Below are positions 27,215-35,665 of a stretch of 64,000 bases of DNA, one piece after another. The stretch covers positions 248,001 through 312,000 of the forward strand of contig NZ_RBZW01000021.1 of assembly GCF_006543045.1 (NCBI RefSeq). Direction: 5' to 3'. The notes below the pieces were generated by a model. That model ran no database searches and was not told where the DNA came from. It worked only from the letters and a program-made list of their open reading frames with translations. The DNA is from Salinadaptatus halalkaliphilus. GTDB lineage: Archaea > Halobacteriota > Halobacteria > Halobacteriales > Natrialbaceae. A program made the position numbers and the translations under genes. How positions within the stretch are numbered: the stretch's first letter is position 1; the number at the start of each line of letters is the position of its first letter.

Positions 27215-28450
27215 ATGGTTAATTCTACCCCACCGGACGGTTTCGACCATCTGTACAGCGATGTCGTCCGGGAGACGATGGACGGCTCCGTGTACGGGTC
27301 GTGGCGCTCGATTCGGGACGCCGACGCCGTCTCGTTGAGCTTTGGATTCCCTTACCCGGGCTCGTTTCCGAATCAAGAGCTGCTTTCGGCAGCGGAGGAG
27401 CTGTTTGAAGCCGAAGCCGACTGTGCGCTCCAGTATAGCGGCGGCGAATACGCGGCCGGCCTCCCCAAAATAATTGCCGACCAAGCGCGGGACCGAGGTA
27501 TCGACTGTGCGACCTCGGAGATACACCTCACGAACGGCGCAACGAACGCGATCGATACGGTGTGTCAGACGTTTCTCGACTCCGGTGACACGGTGTTCGT
27601 CGAGTCCCCCACGTTCATGGGCGCGCTACGTCTGTTCCGCAATTACGATGTCGATATCAGCGGCTTCGATGTAGACGAAGACGGCATCGTCGTCGACGCG
27701 GTCGCCGATGAACTCGCAAAACGACAGGCAGCCGGCGAGACGCTTCCAACACTTCTGTACACGATTCCGAACTTCCACAATCCGACGGGTGTCACCAGTT
27801 CCGCCGACCGCCGTGAGCGGTTGCTGGAACTCGCGGAGACGTACGATTTCATGATCCTCGAGGACGACCCGTACGGCCAGCTCCGGTATGAGGGTACTGA
27901 ACCGCCCCCGATCAAGGCGCTCGACGAGACCGGACGAACAATTCACGTCAATACCTTCTCGAAGACCATCGCTCCGGGCGTCCGGACGGGGTGGGCGATA
28001 GCGGAGGCGCCGATCATCGAGCAGTTCGACCGGATCAACGCCGGAGGCGAGCCCAGCTTCACCCGAGGCCTCATCACGAGCTACGCCGCGAACGGCCGGC
28101 TCGACCAAGCGATCGACGACCTGTGTGCCGGCTACCGTGAGCGGCGAGATCAAATGGTCGAAAGTCTCGAAACGCGGATGCCGCCGGGAACGACCTGGAA
28201 CGAACCTGCCGGTGGGTTCTTTATGTGGGTCGAGTTGCCGGAGGGAATCGACGCTGCGGAGTTGCTGCCCGACGCCATCGACGCCGGTGTGACGTATCTA
28301 CCCGGCTCGTTCTTTTATCACGAGGCGGGCGGGGAGCGACACGTCCGATTGTCGTTCAGTCACGCCTCGCCGTCGGCGATCGACGAGGGAATCAAAGCGC
28401 TGACTGACGCAGTGCGGACTGAGATCTCGGCCGCTGAGGCCGACGACTGA
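27215..28450 (+). CDS. PLP-dependent aminotransferase (fold type I, LysN/MocR-like)
   Basis: An aminotransferase (411 aa) of the aminotransferase class I/II group close to 2-aminoadipate aminotransferases. PLP-binding Lys250 lies in NTFSKTIAPGVRTGW. Other conserved pieces are 'LTNGATNAIDTVCQTFLDSG', 'YTIPNFHNPTGVTSS' and the C-terminal 'HVRLSFSHASP'. The MocR DNA-binding domain is absent, so it is an enzyme and not a regulator. The amino donor and acceptor are unknown. It is convergent with the biotin transporter operon, with palindromic element A between them. Confidence 0.9.
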   Translation: MVNSTPPDGFDHLYSDVVRETMDGSVYGSWRSIRDADAVSLSFGFPYPGSFPNQELLSAAEELFEAEADCALQYSGGEYAAGLPKIIADQARDRGIDCATSEIHLTNGATNAIDTVCQTFLDSGDTVFVESPTFMGALRLFRNYDVDISGFDVDEDGIVVDAVADELAKRQAAGETLPTLLYTIPNFHNPTGVTSSADRRERLLELAETYDFMILEDDPYGQLRYEGTEPPPIKALDETGRTIHVNTFSKTIAPGVRTGWAIAEAPIIEQFDRINAGGEPSFTRGLITSYAANGRLDQAIDDLCAGYRERRDQMVESLETRMPPGTTWNEPAGGFFMWVELPEGIDAAELLPDAIDAGVTYLPGSFFYHEAGGERHVRLSFSHASPSAIDEGIKALTDAVRTEISAAEADD

Positions 28451-28515
28451 TCTACCAGGACGCGTTTGGTTTCCGCCTGTTTCGCCCCACTCGAGCCATA
28501 CCCTCATCGTCGGTC

Positions 28516-28595
28516 ATACGGATTGTTGTAGCGTTTTACCGGTGATCACCGACCCGTCCGGGTGATCACCGGTAAAGAACTACAACGGTCCGTAT
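28516..28595. repeat. palindromic repeat element, copy A
   Basis: Two 35-nt arms (28516-28550, 28561-28595) with only five mismatches surround the loop gacccgtccg. Arm ends are atacgg and ccgtat, and each arm contains the self-complementary ggtgatcacc next to ttaccggt. The right end touches the bioN stop codon on the minus strand (tgatacgg in that orientation). Copy B at 60957 is the same sequence inverted, with one extra G in the loop. Confidence 0.9.
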
Positions 28596-29299
28596 CAAAG
28601 CAGTGCCGTCGCAGCCAGAACGATCGCCACGCCGAAAACCGGGAGGTCACGTCGCGACAGCGACAGCGCCGGCAGCGTCGGATTCCACGAGAAACAGCGG
28701 GCCTGCATGGCGAGTGTCAGCCGATCGGCCCGGTCGAACGCCCGCGAGAGCGACAGCGTCGCGATCGTCGTCGTCCGCTCGATAGCGTCCCGTTCGGTGC
28801 CCAGCCGCGCCGCGATGGCCTCTCGAATCGTCCGGAGGTCCGCCCGGAGAACGGGCAGAAACCGGAAAACGAGTGCGACGCCGATGGCGAGCACCTGGCC
28901 GGGCTTGCCGGGTATCGTCCGCTGGATCGCGGCTCGAGACGCTCGAACCGGGGTCGTGCGCACGTAGGCGGCGCTGACGAGCAGGATGAGCAGGACGCGG
29001 TAGCTCGCCTGCGCCGAGGTCACGCCGTCCGAGACGTCGATCCAGGGCGTCCCGAACGTCGCCGCGGCCACGAGCGGTGCGACCGCGAGCAAGACGAGCG
29101 CGAACCGATAGGCGTACAGCGTCCGTAGCGGCGGGACGCGAGCGACCGCGAGGACGAGAGCCGTCACGACGGTGAGCGCGCCCAGTGCCGGTAGCGTGGT
29201 GTGTGCGAGCGCGGTCGCCGCGAAGCCGATCTGGAACGCGAGCTTCGAGCGCGGATCGAGCCGGTGGGCGAGCGTCGTGCCCGGTTCGTAGGTGAGCAT
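28595..29299 (-). CDS. bioN: ECF transporter T component, biotin type
   Basis: An energy-coupling factor transmembrane protein (234 aa; CbiQ/BioN family) with about five helices and the coupling helices for the ATPase in 'SRAAIQRTIPGKPGQVLAIG' and near 'ADLRTIREAIAARLG'. It starts 'MLTYEPGTTLAHRLDPRSKL', the usual T-component beginning. It is the last gene of bioY-bioM-bioN and forms the membrane coupling unit with the upstream ATPase and BioY. Its stop overlaps the edge of repeat element A. Confidence 0.88.
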   Translation of the reverse strand: MLTYEPGTTLAHRLDPRSKLAFQIGFAATALAHTTLPALGALTVVTALVLAVARVPPLRTLYAYRFALVLLAVAPLVAAATFGTPWIDVSDGVTSAQASYRVLLILLVSAAYVRTTPVRASRAAIQRTIPGKPGQVLAIGVALVFRFLPVLRADLRTIREAIAARLGTERDAIERTTTIATLSLSRAFDRADRLTLAMQARCFSWNPTLPALSLSRRDLPVFGVAIVLAATALL

Positions 29300-29314
29300 G
29301 GTCGACGTGACGAG

Positions 29315-30052
29315 TTAGGTGGGTCCTCGAGAGGCCTGCGTGTGCCTCGAGCGGTCGGGGACGCGAACGGCCACGTCCGCGAGGTGCTCGCGTGCATCCT
29401 GTGGGGTGTCGTCGACGACGATTTCGCCATCGCGCATGGCGACGACGCGGTCGGCGAGCCCGAAGACATCCCGGAGGTTGTGGGTCGCCAGGACGACGCC
29501 CGTTCCGTCGGCGGCCAGCGACTCGAGGCGCTCGAGGACCGAGCGACGGGCGGGATCGTCCAGTCCAGTAAAGGGTTCGTCGAGGACGAGGTGTGAGGGA
29601 TCCATCGCGAGCGCGCCGGCGATGGCGATGCGGGCCTGCTCGCCGCCCGAGAGCGTCTCGATGCGCTCGCGTTCGCGGCCGGCCATGTTGACCGCCTCGA
29701 GCGCGTCGGCGACGCGGCGGTCGATTACCTCGCGCTCGAGGCCGAGATTTTCGGGGCCGAACGCGACGTCGGCGCCGATGGTCGCGGCGACGAACTGGTC
29801 TCGTGGGTGTTGAAACACCATCCCGATGCGCGATCGGGCCGCGAGCAGGTCGTCGTCGACGGGCGTCCCGTCCACGAGAACGGTTCCCGAATCGGGGGTG
29901 AGAAGGCCGTTGCAGTGGCGCAACAGGGTCGTCTTCCCGCTGCCGTTGGCCCCCGCCAGCAGGACGAACTCGTCGTCCGCGATCGACAGCGACAGCGACT
30001 CGAGGACCGCGACGTCGTCGAACGCCGTCGAGACGGACCGAAACTCGATCAC
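29315..30052 (-). CDS. bioM: ECF transporter ATP-binding component
   Basis: An ABC ATPase (245 aa). Walker A GANGSGKTT is at about 34-42, the Q-loop is in 'GMVFQHPRDQF', the signature is LSGGEQ near 140 and the Walker B is 'HLVLDEPFTGLD'. The start is GTG at 30052, overlapping the bioY stop as GTGA, which shows tight coupling. The gene lies 15 bases before bioN. It powers biotin uptake by the BioMNY complex; one ATPase gene means a homodimer. Confidence 0.9.
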   Translation of the reverse strand: MIEFRSVSTAFDDVAVLESLSLSIADDEFVLLAGANGSGKTTLLRHCNGLLTPDSGTVLVDGTPVDDDLLAARSRIGMVFQHPRDQFVAATIGADVAFGPENLGLEREVIDRRVADALEAVNMAGRERERIETLSGGEQARIAIAGALAMDPSHLVLDEPFTGLDDPARRSVLERLESLAADGTGVVLATHNLRDVFGLADRVVAMRDGEIVVDDTPQDAREHLADVAVRVPDRSRHTQASRGPT

Positions 30053-30636
30053 GACTGGAGCGGACGAATCCGACCGCTCTTGACGATGGCGATCGCCGCC
30101 GCGATCTTGAGGAGTTCACCGGGGACAAAGGGCGCCGCGAAGGTGAGCGTCGCCTCCCAGAGCTCGAGCTCGAGCAGCCAGGCCGCGTAGCCGGTTCCCA
30201 TCGCGTAGATGACGAGCGTCGCCCCGAGGAGAACGCTAACGAGCAGGGGTATCGGCGTCTCGGCTGGGTCCCGCAGCTCCGTGCCCCGATGGACGAGCAG
30301 CCCGACCAGTCCGGCAGCGATCGGATACGACCAGAGATAGCCCGCCGTCGTGCCGACGAGGACGCCGATACCGCCGGTCATCCCGGAAAACACCGGGAGC
30401 CCGATCGCGCCGGCGGCGAGATACAACAGGATCGAGATCGGCCCCCACACTGGCCCTAACAGGAGGCCGGCGAGGAAGACGAAAAGCACCTGCAAGGTGA
30501 TCGGGGCCGGCGAGAGCGGAATCGGTATCGAAATCGGTGCGACAGCACCAAGTAGCGTTGCGAGCAACGCGGCGCGAGCGATTTGGCCGACGACGGCGTC
30601 GTCGACGAGTTCGGCGGACGATCGTTCGGTTTCCAT
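30049..30636 (-). CDS. bioY: biotin transporter substrate-binding component BioY
   Basis: An S component (195 aa from ATG 30636, METERSSAELVDDAVVGQIA); upstream in-frame sequence lacks membrane character. It has six hydrophobic segments, with BioY features 'ISIPIPLSPAPITLQVLFVF', 'LAGLLLGPVWGPISILLYLA' and 'GLPVFSGMTGGIGVLVGTTA'. It captures biotin in the membrane and docks with BioM/BioN. This is the first gene of the operon; BirA, encoded at 23212, is the likely user and possible regulator. Confidence 0.92.
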   Translation of the reverse strand: METERSSAELVDDAVVGQIARAALLATLLGAVAPISIPIPLSPAPITLQVLFVFLAGLLLGPVWGPISILLYLAAGAIGLPVFSGMTGGIGVLVGTTAGYLWSYPIAAGLVGLLVHRGTELRDPAETPIPLLVSVLLGATLVIYAMGTGYAAWLLELELWEATLTFAAPFVPGELLKIAAAIAIVKSGRIRPLQS

Positions 30637-31038
30637 ACCCACCTTCGTTCGTAAACCGGGATCAAAACTTCGGTTTCCGAGATGGTCGAGCCGACGCTCG
30701 AGGACCGTTCGAAAGGCGTCGTTCCTGTCAACGCTGATCGAACTCGCGGACGAATCCAGGGTGAAATCGGGACGCACTCGAGGGCAGGCCTGGCGCTCTC
30801 TCGAGCCGTCCCGTCGGTGCCCCATCGGGGGTAATGGTGGATTGTATCCGTTTTGCAACCGAAACGACCGGCGTGTTTATCCAGTCGTTCGCGCTGGTGA
30901 GGGAGAACGTATGTCAGCGCGAGCAGCGACGTGGTGGGAGCGAGTTGTACAGTCAGCGACGAGCGAACGGCGAGTGACGATGCGGCGACGCCCGTCGGCC
31001 TGGGGTTCGCCAACGGCGGTGCTCGAGCGGGGCCGCCG
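30637..31038. other. 402-bp region between bioY and the repeat surface protein
   Basis: Divergent promoter region. It contains a TATA-like tttat at 30876-30880 on the plus strand and a 43-codon ORF at 30911-31042 whose stop overlaps the surface protein start. No palindromic element of the A/B family and no other gene are visible. Confidence 0.5.
30876..30880 (+). promoter_or_regulatory. TATA box upstream of small ORF and surface protein
   Basis: gtgtttatcc is positioned 31-35 bases before ATG 30911 and about 160 bases before the surface protein ATG 31039. The spacing predicts a transcript starting a few bases before the small ORF. Confidence 0.4.
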
Positions 31039-31042
31039 ATGA
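30911..31042 (+). CDS. possible 43-aa leader ORF overlapping the surface protein start
   Basis: The ORF reads MSARAATWWERVVQSATSER and ends ...LERGRR before TGA at 31040-31042, so its stop and the ATG at 31039 form ATGA. It is Arg-rich and basic, unlike most proteins here, and has no recognisable domain. The TATA box at 30876 fits its start better than that of the downstream gene. It may be a translated upstream ORF that couples translation of the surface protein, or the overlap may be accidental. Confidence 0.3.
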   Translation: MSARAATWWERVVQSATSERRVTMRRRPSAWGSPTAVLERGRR

Positions 31043-34000
31043 ATCGTGAACTCGTCGTCGTACTCGCCCTCGTCATGGCGACCAGTGCAGTCGCGCTCCC
31101 GATGCTCGGTGGGGGGATCGCCGCGGCGACCACTGACGCTGAGCCGGACGGCCAGTCGTCGATCGACAGTGGGTCCGCCCTCGAGTCGGCCGACACGACG
31201 ATCGCGGCTTCGGCTGTCGACACAATCCAGGCGGTCGACGGTACACAGGACGATGCGGATGCCGTCGAAGCGGGCGTCGACGACGGCATCGATCTGTTAC
31301 AGTCCCAGGGTATCGAGGTGAGTCAGGCACAGCGAACCGCCGCCCTCGAGACCGCCGAGGCGGCTGCGGCCCAGCACCAGGAGGCGTCGGCCGAACAAGT
31401 GCAGGCGGCGACCGCCGGTGCAGTGGCCGGCACGCTCGTTCAGGAACAGCGCATCGAGGTCGACCAGGTCCAGGTCGCCGTCGGCGGCGCGACCGAGGGC
31501 GCACTCGCCCAGCACCAGCAGGCCAACGCGACCCAGTTGCAGGCGGCCGCCTGGGGTGGCACCCACGGGGCCGTAGCCCAGTCCCAGCGCGTCGACCTCG
31601 AACAACTACAGGTCGCAGCCTACGGTGCCACGGCGGGCGCCGCGAGCGAGGCCGGCGAGCGCGAGATCGGCCACGTGCCGACGATTCAGGAGGCTACACA
31701 GGGTGGGGCCTACGGCGTCCTCGAGCAGTACCAGACGCTCACGGCCGAACAGCGCCAGCAGGTCACGCTCGAGCACGTCCAGTTCGCCGCCACCGGAGCG
31801 TCGGCGGGCGCCCTCGAGGGGACGACCGAGGCGGCCCTCGAGACCGAGCAGGACGTTGCCGTCGAGCAGTACCAGCACGCCGATATCAAGCAAGTACAGA
31901 AGGCCGCCGCGGGTGCGGCAGCGGGCGCGATCGACCAGCGCCAGACGGTGACGGTCGAGCAGACCCAGGCCGCCGCTCGCGGTGCTGGTTCAGGGCCGCT
32001 GAAGACGGTCCAGGCGACTGACCTCGAACAGATTCAGCGCATCTCGATTACGCAGATCCAGGCGGCATCCTTCGGCGCGGCGAAGGGATCGATCGAGCAA
32101 CACCAGGCGGCGACCGTCGAGCAGATCCAGGCCGCCGCCGACGGGGCCGCCCACGGCGCGCTCGTTCAGGAGCAGACGGTCTCGGTGACCCAGATCCAGC
32201 ACGCGGCGACCGGCGCCGCGACGGGTGCACTCGAGACGGCGGTCCAGGAACAGATCGTCGACGTCGAACAGATCCAGGCCGCCGCCAGCGGTGCGAGCGA
32301 GGGCGCGGTGATCCAGCGACAGGTCGTCGATGTCTCGCAGGTCCAGTCGCTGGCCAGTGGTGGCGGTAGCGGTGCGCTCGTCCAGCATCAGGAAGCCACC
32401 GTCGAGCAGATTCAAAGTGCTGCGAAGGGGGCGTCCCAGGAGACCGCGCGGGCGGTCCAGTACCAGCGCATTAGCGTCACGCAGCTCCAGACGCTCACCC
32501 AGGAGACGGCCGCCGACGCGACCGCGTACGCGGTGAGCGAGGGGTTTGACGACGAGACACAACTCGTCCAGTTCATCGAGATCGACGTCGTTCAGAAGCT
32601 CGAGACGATCGACGAACTCGAGGGGACAGCCTCGATTTCGATCGTCGACCAGGAGTCCGACGGCGAGACCGTGATCGTCGGTTCGGTCGAGCTCTCGGCG
32701 GGTGGCTTCGTGGCCATCTACGACGGGGTCGCGGCCGACGTCGACCCCGACGACGTGACCGGCGTCTCGGACTATCTCGAAGCAGGCGAGTACGACGACC
32801 TCGAGATCACACTCGAGGACGCACTCGAGGAGAGCCAGCCCGTTGTCGCCGTGGTCCACCACGATACGACCGAGGACCAGACGTTCCAGTACGTCGAGAG
32901 CGGCGGCGTCGAGGACGAGCCCTACGTCACCGACGGCGGCGGGCCGGTGCTCGACGGGGCGTTCGTCACGATCGAGGACGAACCCGACGAGCCGACCGCG
33001 ACGCTGACCGTCACCGATCAGGCGGGCGACGGCGAGTCGCTCGTCGTCGACGACGCCAGCGCGCCAGTCGACTACGGACTCATCGTCAGTGACGAGGATG
33101 GTGCCCAACTGGGCGAGAGCATTCCGTTCAACGCGACCGAGACCGTCGAGAACGAGTCGATCGGCCTCGACCCCGCACTCGAGGACGACGCGACGCTCGA
33201 GGTGGCAGTCGTCGACGCGGCCGACGAGGATCCGATCGAGAGTGAGACGATCGAGTACACGCTCGAGGACAAGCCGCCCGCCTTCGAGGCCGAGTTCCCG
33301 ACCTGCCAGCGCGGGGAGATCACGGGCTCGTTCGAGGACGGCGATTCCGTCATCGTCGCCACCGGCTTCTACGAGGCAAGTGGCTTCGGCAACACGCTCG
33401 GCGAGTACGGCATCACCGTCGGCGACGATGTCGAGGCGCCGCTCGAGGGGACGATCGTCTTCGAGGTCGGCGAGGAGTTCGCCGTCACCGAGACCGACGA
33501 GGGTGGGTTCATCGAGGTGCCGCCGGGCGAGTTCGGCGCGGCGATCACCGGCATCGCCTCGCCCGACGCGATTCCGGGTTCGATCGATCACCCGAATCCC
33601 GATGCAAGCGACTGCCTCGAGGACGTTCGACCCGGGCTCCCGACCCTCGAGGTCGTCGACGCGACGCCGGCCGACGACACAGCCTCTGACGACATCGATA
33701 CAGAGCCGTCTCCGGACGGGGAGACGATCGACGTCACCTTCGGCTACACGAATCCCAACGAGAGCCCGCTCCCGCTTGGCAGCGAGTTCGTCGAGGGCAC
33801 GACCGAGGACGAACCGATCGCGGAACTCGAGCCCGAAGAGGGCGAGTTCACCGTCGAGTGGATCCCCGAGAGCGACGAGGAGCAACTCGTCTGGGGGGTC
33901 GATATGACTCGATACGACTACGACGAGGACGCCGTCGAACCCGCAGCCACGCCACCGGCTGGCGAGATCCTGCCCGACGAGCCAGCCGAGCCCGCGATCT

Positions 34001-34806
34001 TCGACGCCGCGATCACGAACGTGACCGACCCGGTCACGCAGGGTGAGCCGATCGACGTCGACGCCGAGATCGAGAACGTCGGGGGCGAGTCGGACACGCA
34101 AGCCATCGAGCTCGCGATCGCCGACGAGGTCCGCGACTCGACCGAGGTCACCCTCGAGCCCAACGCCACGGACATCGTCTCACTGAGTGCGAGCATTGAC
34201 GATCTCGAGCCCGGCGACTACCCGCTGACGGTCTCGAGTGCGAACGAGACGGTCGAGACGACGGTGACGATCGAGCCGGTCGACGAGGCTGGCGAGTTCG
34301 TTCTCACCGACCTCTCCGGTCCGCCGACCGGCATCGCCGGCGAGGACGTGACCCTCGTCGCGACGATTACGAACGAGGGCGAGGCCGCGGCGAGCCAGAC
34401 GGTGACGTACACGGTCGACGACGAGGTGGTTGTCGAGGAGACGGTCGAGCTCGAGCCCGGCCTGTGGACGACCGAGACCTTCAGCGCGGAACTGCCGCCC
34501 GGCGAATCGAGCCACACGATCGCGACCGACGACGACGAGGCCTCGCTAACGATTACGGCCCAGGACGTGCCGGGAACGGACGACATCTTCGAGGAGGGGC
34601 CGACCGAGGACGGGCCCGAAACGGAACCTGAGGAGGAACCAACCGAGGATGCACCGGCCGAGGACGATACCGAGGAGACACCAACCGAGGACGATACCGA
34701 GGAGACGCCCGAGAACGAGTCGGGTGACGACGCTCCCGACGCCGCCGACGGTGACGAGGTCGGAACGGACACCGAAAACGGGCCAGCCACGGCGGCCGAC
34801 AGCTGA
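31039..34806 (+). CDS. large secreted protein with 23-residue Gln-rich repeats, DUF7282-like and CARDB domains
   Basis: 1255 aa from ATG 31039 (MNRELVVVLALVMATSAVAL). The signal peptide occupies about residues 1-32. Residues about 92-500 hold sixteen imperfect repeats, about 23 residues each, with the pattern VEQIQAAAxGAxxGALVQxQ, rich in Gln and Ala. They are followed by two DUF7282-like beta domains ('GGFVAIYDG' near 530-650 and 'ATLTVTDQAGDGESLVVDDA' near 660-750), further beta-rich regions, and two CARDB-like domains ('IDVDAEIENVGGESDTQAI' and 'VTLVATITNEGEAAASQTV') at about 980-1175. A Glu/Thr/Asp/Pro-rich tail closes it. No C-terminal helix or PGF anchor is visible, so it may be released or held by other contacts. 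It is probably a cell-surface or matrix protein. Confidence 0.85.
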   Translation: MNRELVVVLALVMATSAVALPMLGGGIAAATTDAEPDGQSSIDSGSALESADTTIAASAVDTIQAVDGTQDDADAVEAGVDDGIDLLQSQGIEVSQAQRTAALETAEAAAAQHQEASAEQVQAATAGAVAGTLVQEQRIEVDQVQVAVGGATEGALAQHQQANATQLQAAAWGGTHGAVAQSQRVDLEQLQVAAYGATAGAASEAGEREIGHVPTIQEATQGGAYGVLEQYQTLTAEQRQQVTLEHVQFAATGASAGALEGTTEAALETEQDVAVEQYQHADIKQVQKAAAGAAAGAIDQRQTVTVEQTQAAARGAGSGPLKTVQATDLEQIQRISITQIQAASFGAAKGSIEQHQAATVEQIQAAADGAAHGALVQEQTVSVTQIQHAATGAATGALETAVQEQIVDVEQIQAAASGASEGAVIQRQVVDVSQVQSLASGGGSGALVQHQEATVEQIQSAAKGASQETARAVQYQRISVTQLQTLTQETAADATAYAVSEGFDDETQLVQFIEIDVVQKLETIDELEGTASISIVDQESDGETVIVGSVELSAGGFVAIYDGVAADVDPDDVTGVSDYLEAGEYDDLEITLEDALEESQPVVAVVHHDTTEDQTFQYVESGGVEDEPYVTDGGGPVLDGAFVTIEDEPDEPTATLTVTDQAGDGESLVVDDASAPVDYGLIVSDEDGAQLGESIPFNATETVENESIGLDPALEDDATLEVAVVDAADEDPIESETIEYTLEDKPPAFEAEFPTCQRGEITGSFEDGDSVIVATGFYEASGFGNTLGEYGITVGDDVEAPLEGTIVFEVGEEFAVTETDEGGFIEVPPGEFGAAITGIASPDAIPGSIDHPNPDASDCLEDVRPGLPTLEVVDATPADDTASDDIDTEPSPDGETIDVTFGYTNPNESPLPLGSEFVEGTTEDEPIAELEPEEGEFTVEWIPESDEEQLVWGVDMTRYDYDEDAVEPAATPPAGEILPDEPAEPAIFDAAITNVTDPVTQGEPIDVDAEIENVGGESDTQAIELAIADEVRDSTEVTLEPNATDIVSLSASIDDLEPGDYPLTVSSANETVETTVTIEPVDEAGEFVLTDLSGPPTGIAGEDVTLVATITNEGEAAASQTVTYTVDDEVVVEETVELEPGLWTTETFSAELPPGESSHTIATDDDEASLTITAQDVPGTDDIFEEGPTEDGPETEPEEEPTEDAPAEDDTEETPTEDDTEETPENESGDDAPDAADGDEVGTDTENGPATAADS

Positions 34807-34864
34807 TCACGCCGTCTCGAGGGCATCGCTCGCGACGGGGGAACCTCGGCGAAACGGGACTTGG

Positions 34865-35155
34865 TTAGTGCTGGTGGCCGGTTGCTTCGCCGAACGTGAC
34901 GCCGAAGCGTTCCTCGAACAGCTCCATGACGCGTTCTTCCTGGGCTTCGAGTTCCTCGTCGCCGCCCTCTCCGTGGTGGACGAGGTGGTGAGCGCGGCTG
35001 GCGAACGACAGCAAGACGACGTCGCCGACCGTCTCGGCCGTCGATTGGTCGCCCTCGGCGACGAGATCGACGAGTCCTGCGGGGACCGTGATCTCGTCGG
35101 CGGTCTCGTCGTCGGCCTCGATCGAAAGCGTCGTCGTGTCTACGGAATCGGACAT
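34865..35155 (-). CDS. conserved haloarchaeal hypothetical, His-rich end
   Basis: 96 aa from ATG 35155 (MSDSVDTTTLSIEADDETAD). An acidic beta-rich N-terminal half is followed by 'GDVVLLSFASRAHHLVHHGE', a Glu-rich helix and the end 'FGVTFGEATGHQH'. The HH-x-x-HH cluster (AHHLVHHG) and C-terminal HQH could bind metal, but no known family function is recognised. It is convergent with the surface protein gene. Longer upstream readings are unlikely. Confidence 0.7.
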   Translation of the reverse strand: MSDSVDTTTLSIEADDETADEITVPAGLVDLVAEGDQSTAETVGDVVLLSFASRAHHLVHHGEGGDEELEAQEERVMELFEERFGVTFGEATGHQH

Positions 35156-35287
35156 ACCCTGACGGTCGGGCAGCGTCCGTAAAGATGCTGTGGCTTGCAT
35201 CGAACCGCCGTCCTGTCCATCTGGGACGAAACGACTCGATCGCCCGCCCCAGCCACGCGATTTCGCCACACCGTTCCCGTTCGTCGG

Positions 35288-35545
35288 TCAGGGCGCGTCG
35301 TCGTCGTCGGGGTTCATCGCCGCCCCGAGTTCGCTGTCGTACTCGTCGCGATTGTCGACCTGGCGAAGCCGCTGTGCAACCGTGTTCTCGAGGTCCTGGC
35401 GCAACGCCTCGTCGATGTCGGGGTCGGCAGCGAGCGTTTGGAGGTCCGCCCGCGCTGTCCGCAAGACGGCGATGGCCTCCTCGGTCTCGAGGTCGATCGC
35501 ACGCTCGAGACTTCGTTCGACGTCCTCGAGTGTGGGCTCGGTCAT
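35288..35545 (-). CDS. small helical conserved hypothetical protein
   Basis: 85 aa from ATG 35545 (MTEPTLEDVERSLERAIDLE). It is almost all helical and acidic, with 'IAVLRTARADLQTLAADPDI' and 'QDLENTVAQRLRQVDNRDEY' and the end 'AAMNPDDDDAP'. No domain is recognised. It is divergent from the LLM oxidoreductase gene and 132 bases from the neighbour at 34865. Confidence 0.65.
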   Translation of the reverse strand: MTEPTLEDVERSLERAIDLETEEAIAVLRTARADLQTLAADPDIDEALRQDLENTVAQRLRQVDNRDEYDSELGAAMNPDDDDAP

Positions 35546-35665
35546 GGCGATCGCTTCGGTCGCAGGGCGGATCACTGCTCGGCCGTCACGTGTCGGCACG
35601 GCCGGGTCGTTGCCTTCCATTCCGGGGGCACATCGTGTCACTCGTGCGTCGAATACGGACTGCTT

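Noticed and set aside
31312-32540. Repeated DNA pattern that might suggest a CRISPR array or tandem satellite
   Set aside because: Repeats are protein-level (23 codons) with diverged nucleotides and an open frame throughout. No constant repeat with unique spacers exists.
31990-34101. 703-codon open frame on the minus strand, opposite the repeat surface protein
   Set aside because: It mirrors the repeat-rich gene and has no domain or promoter. High GC with frequent ctcgag creates such long antisense frames here.
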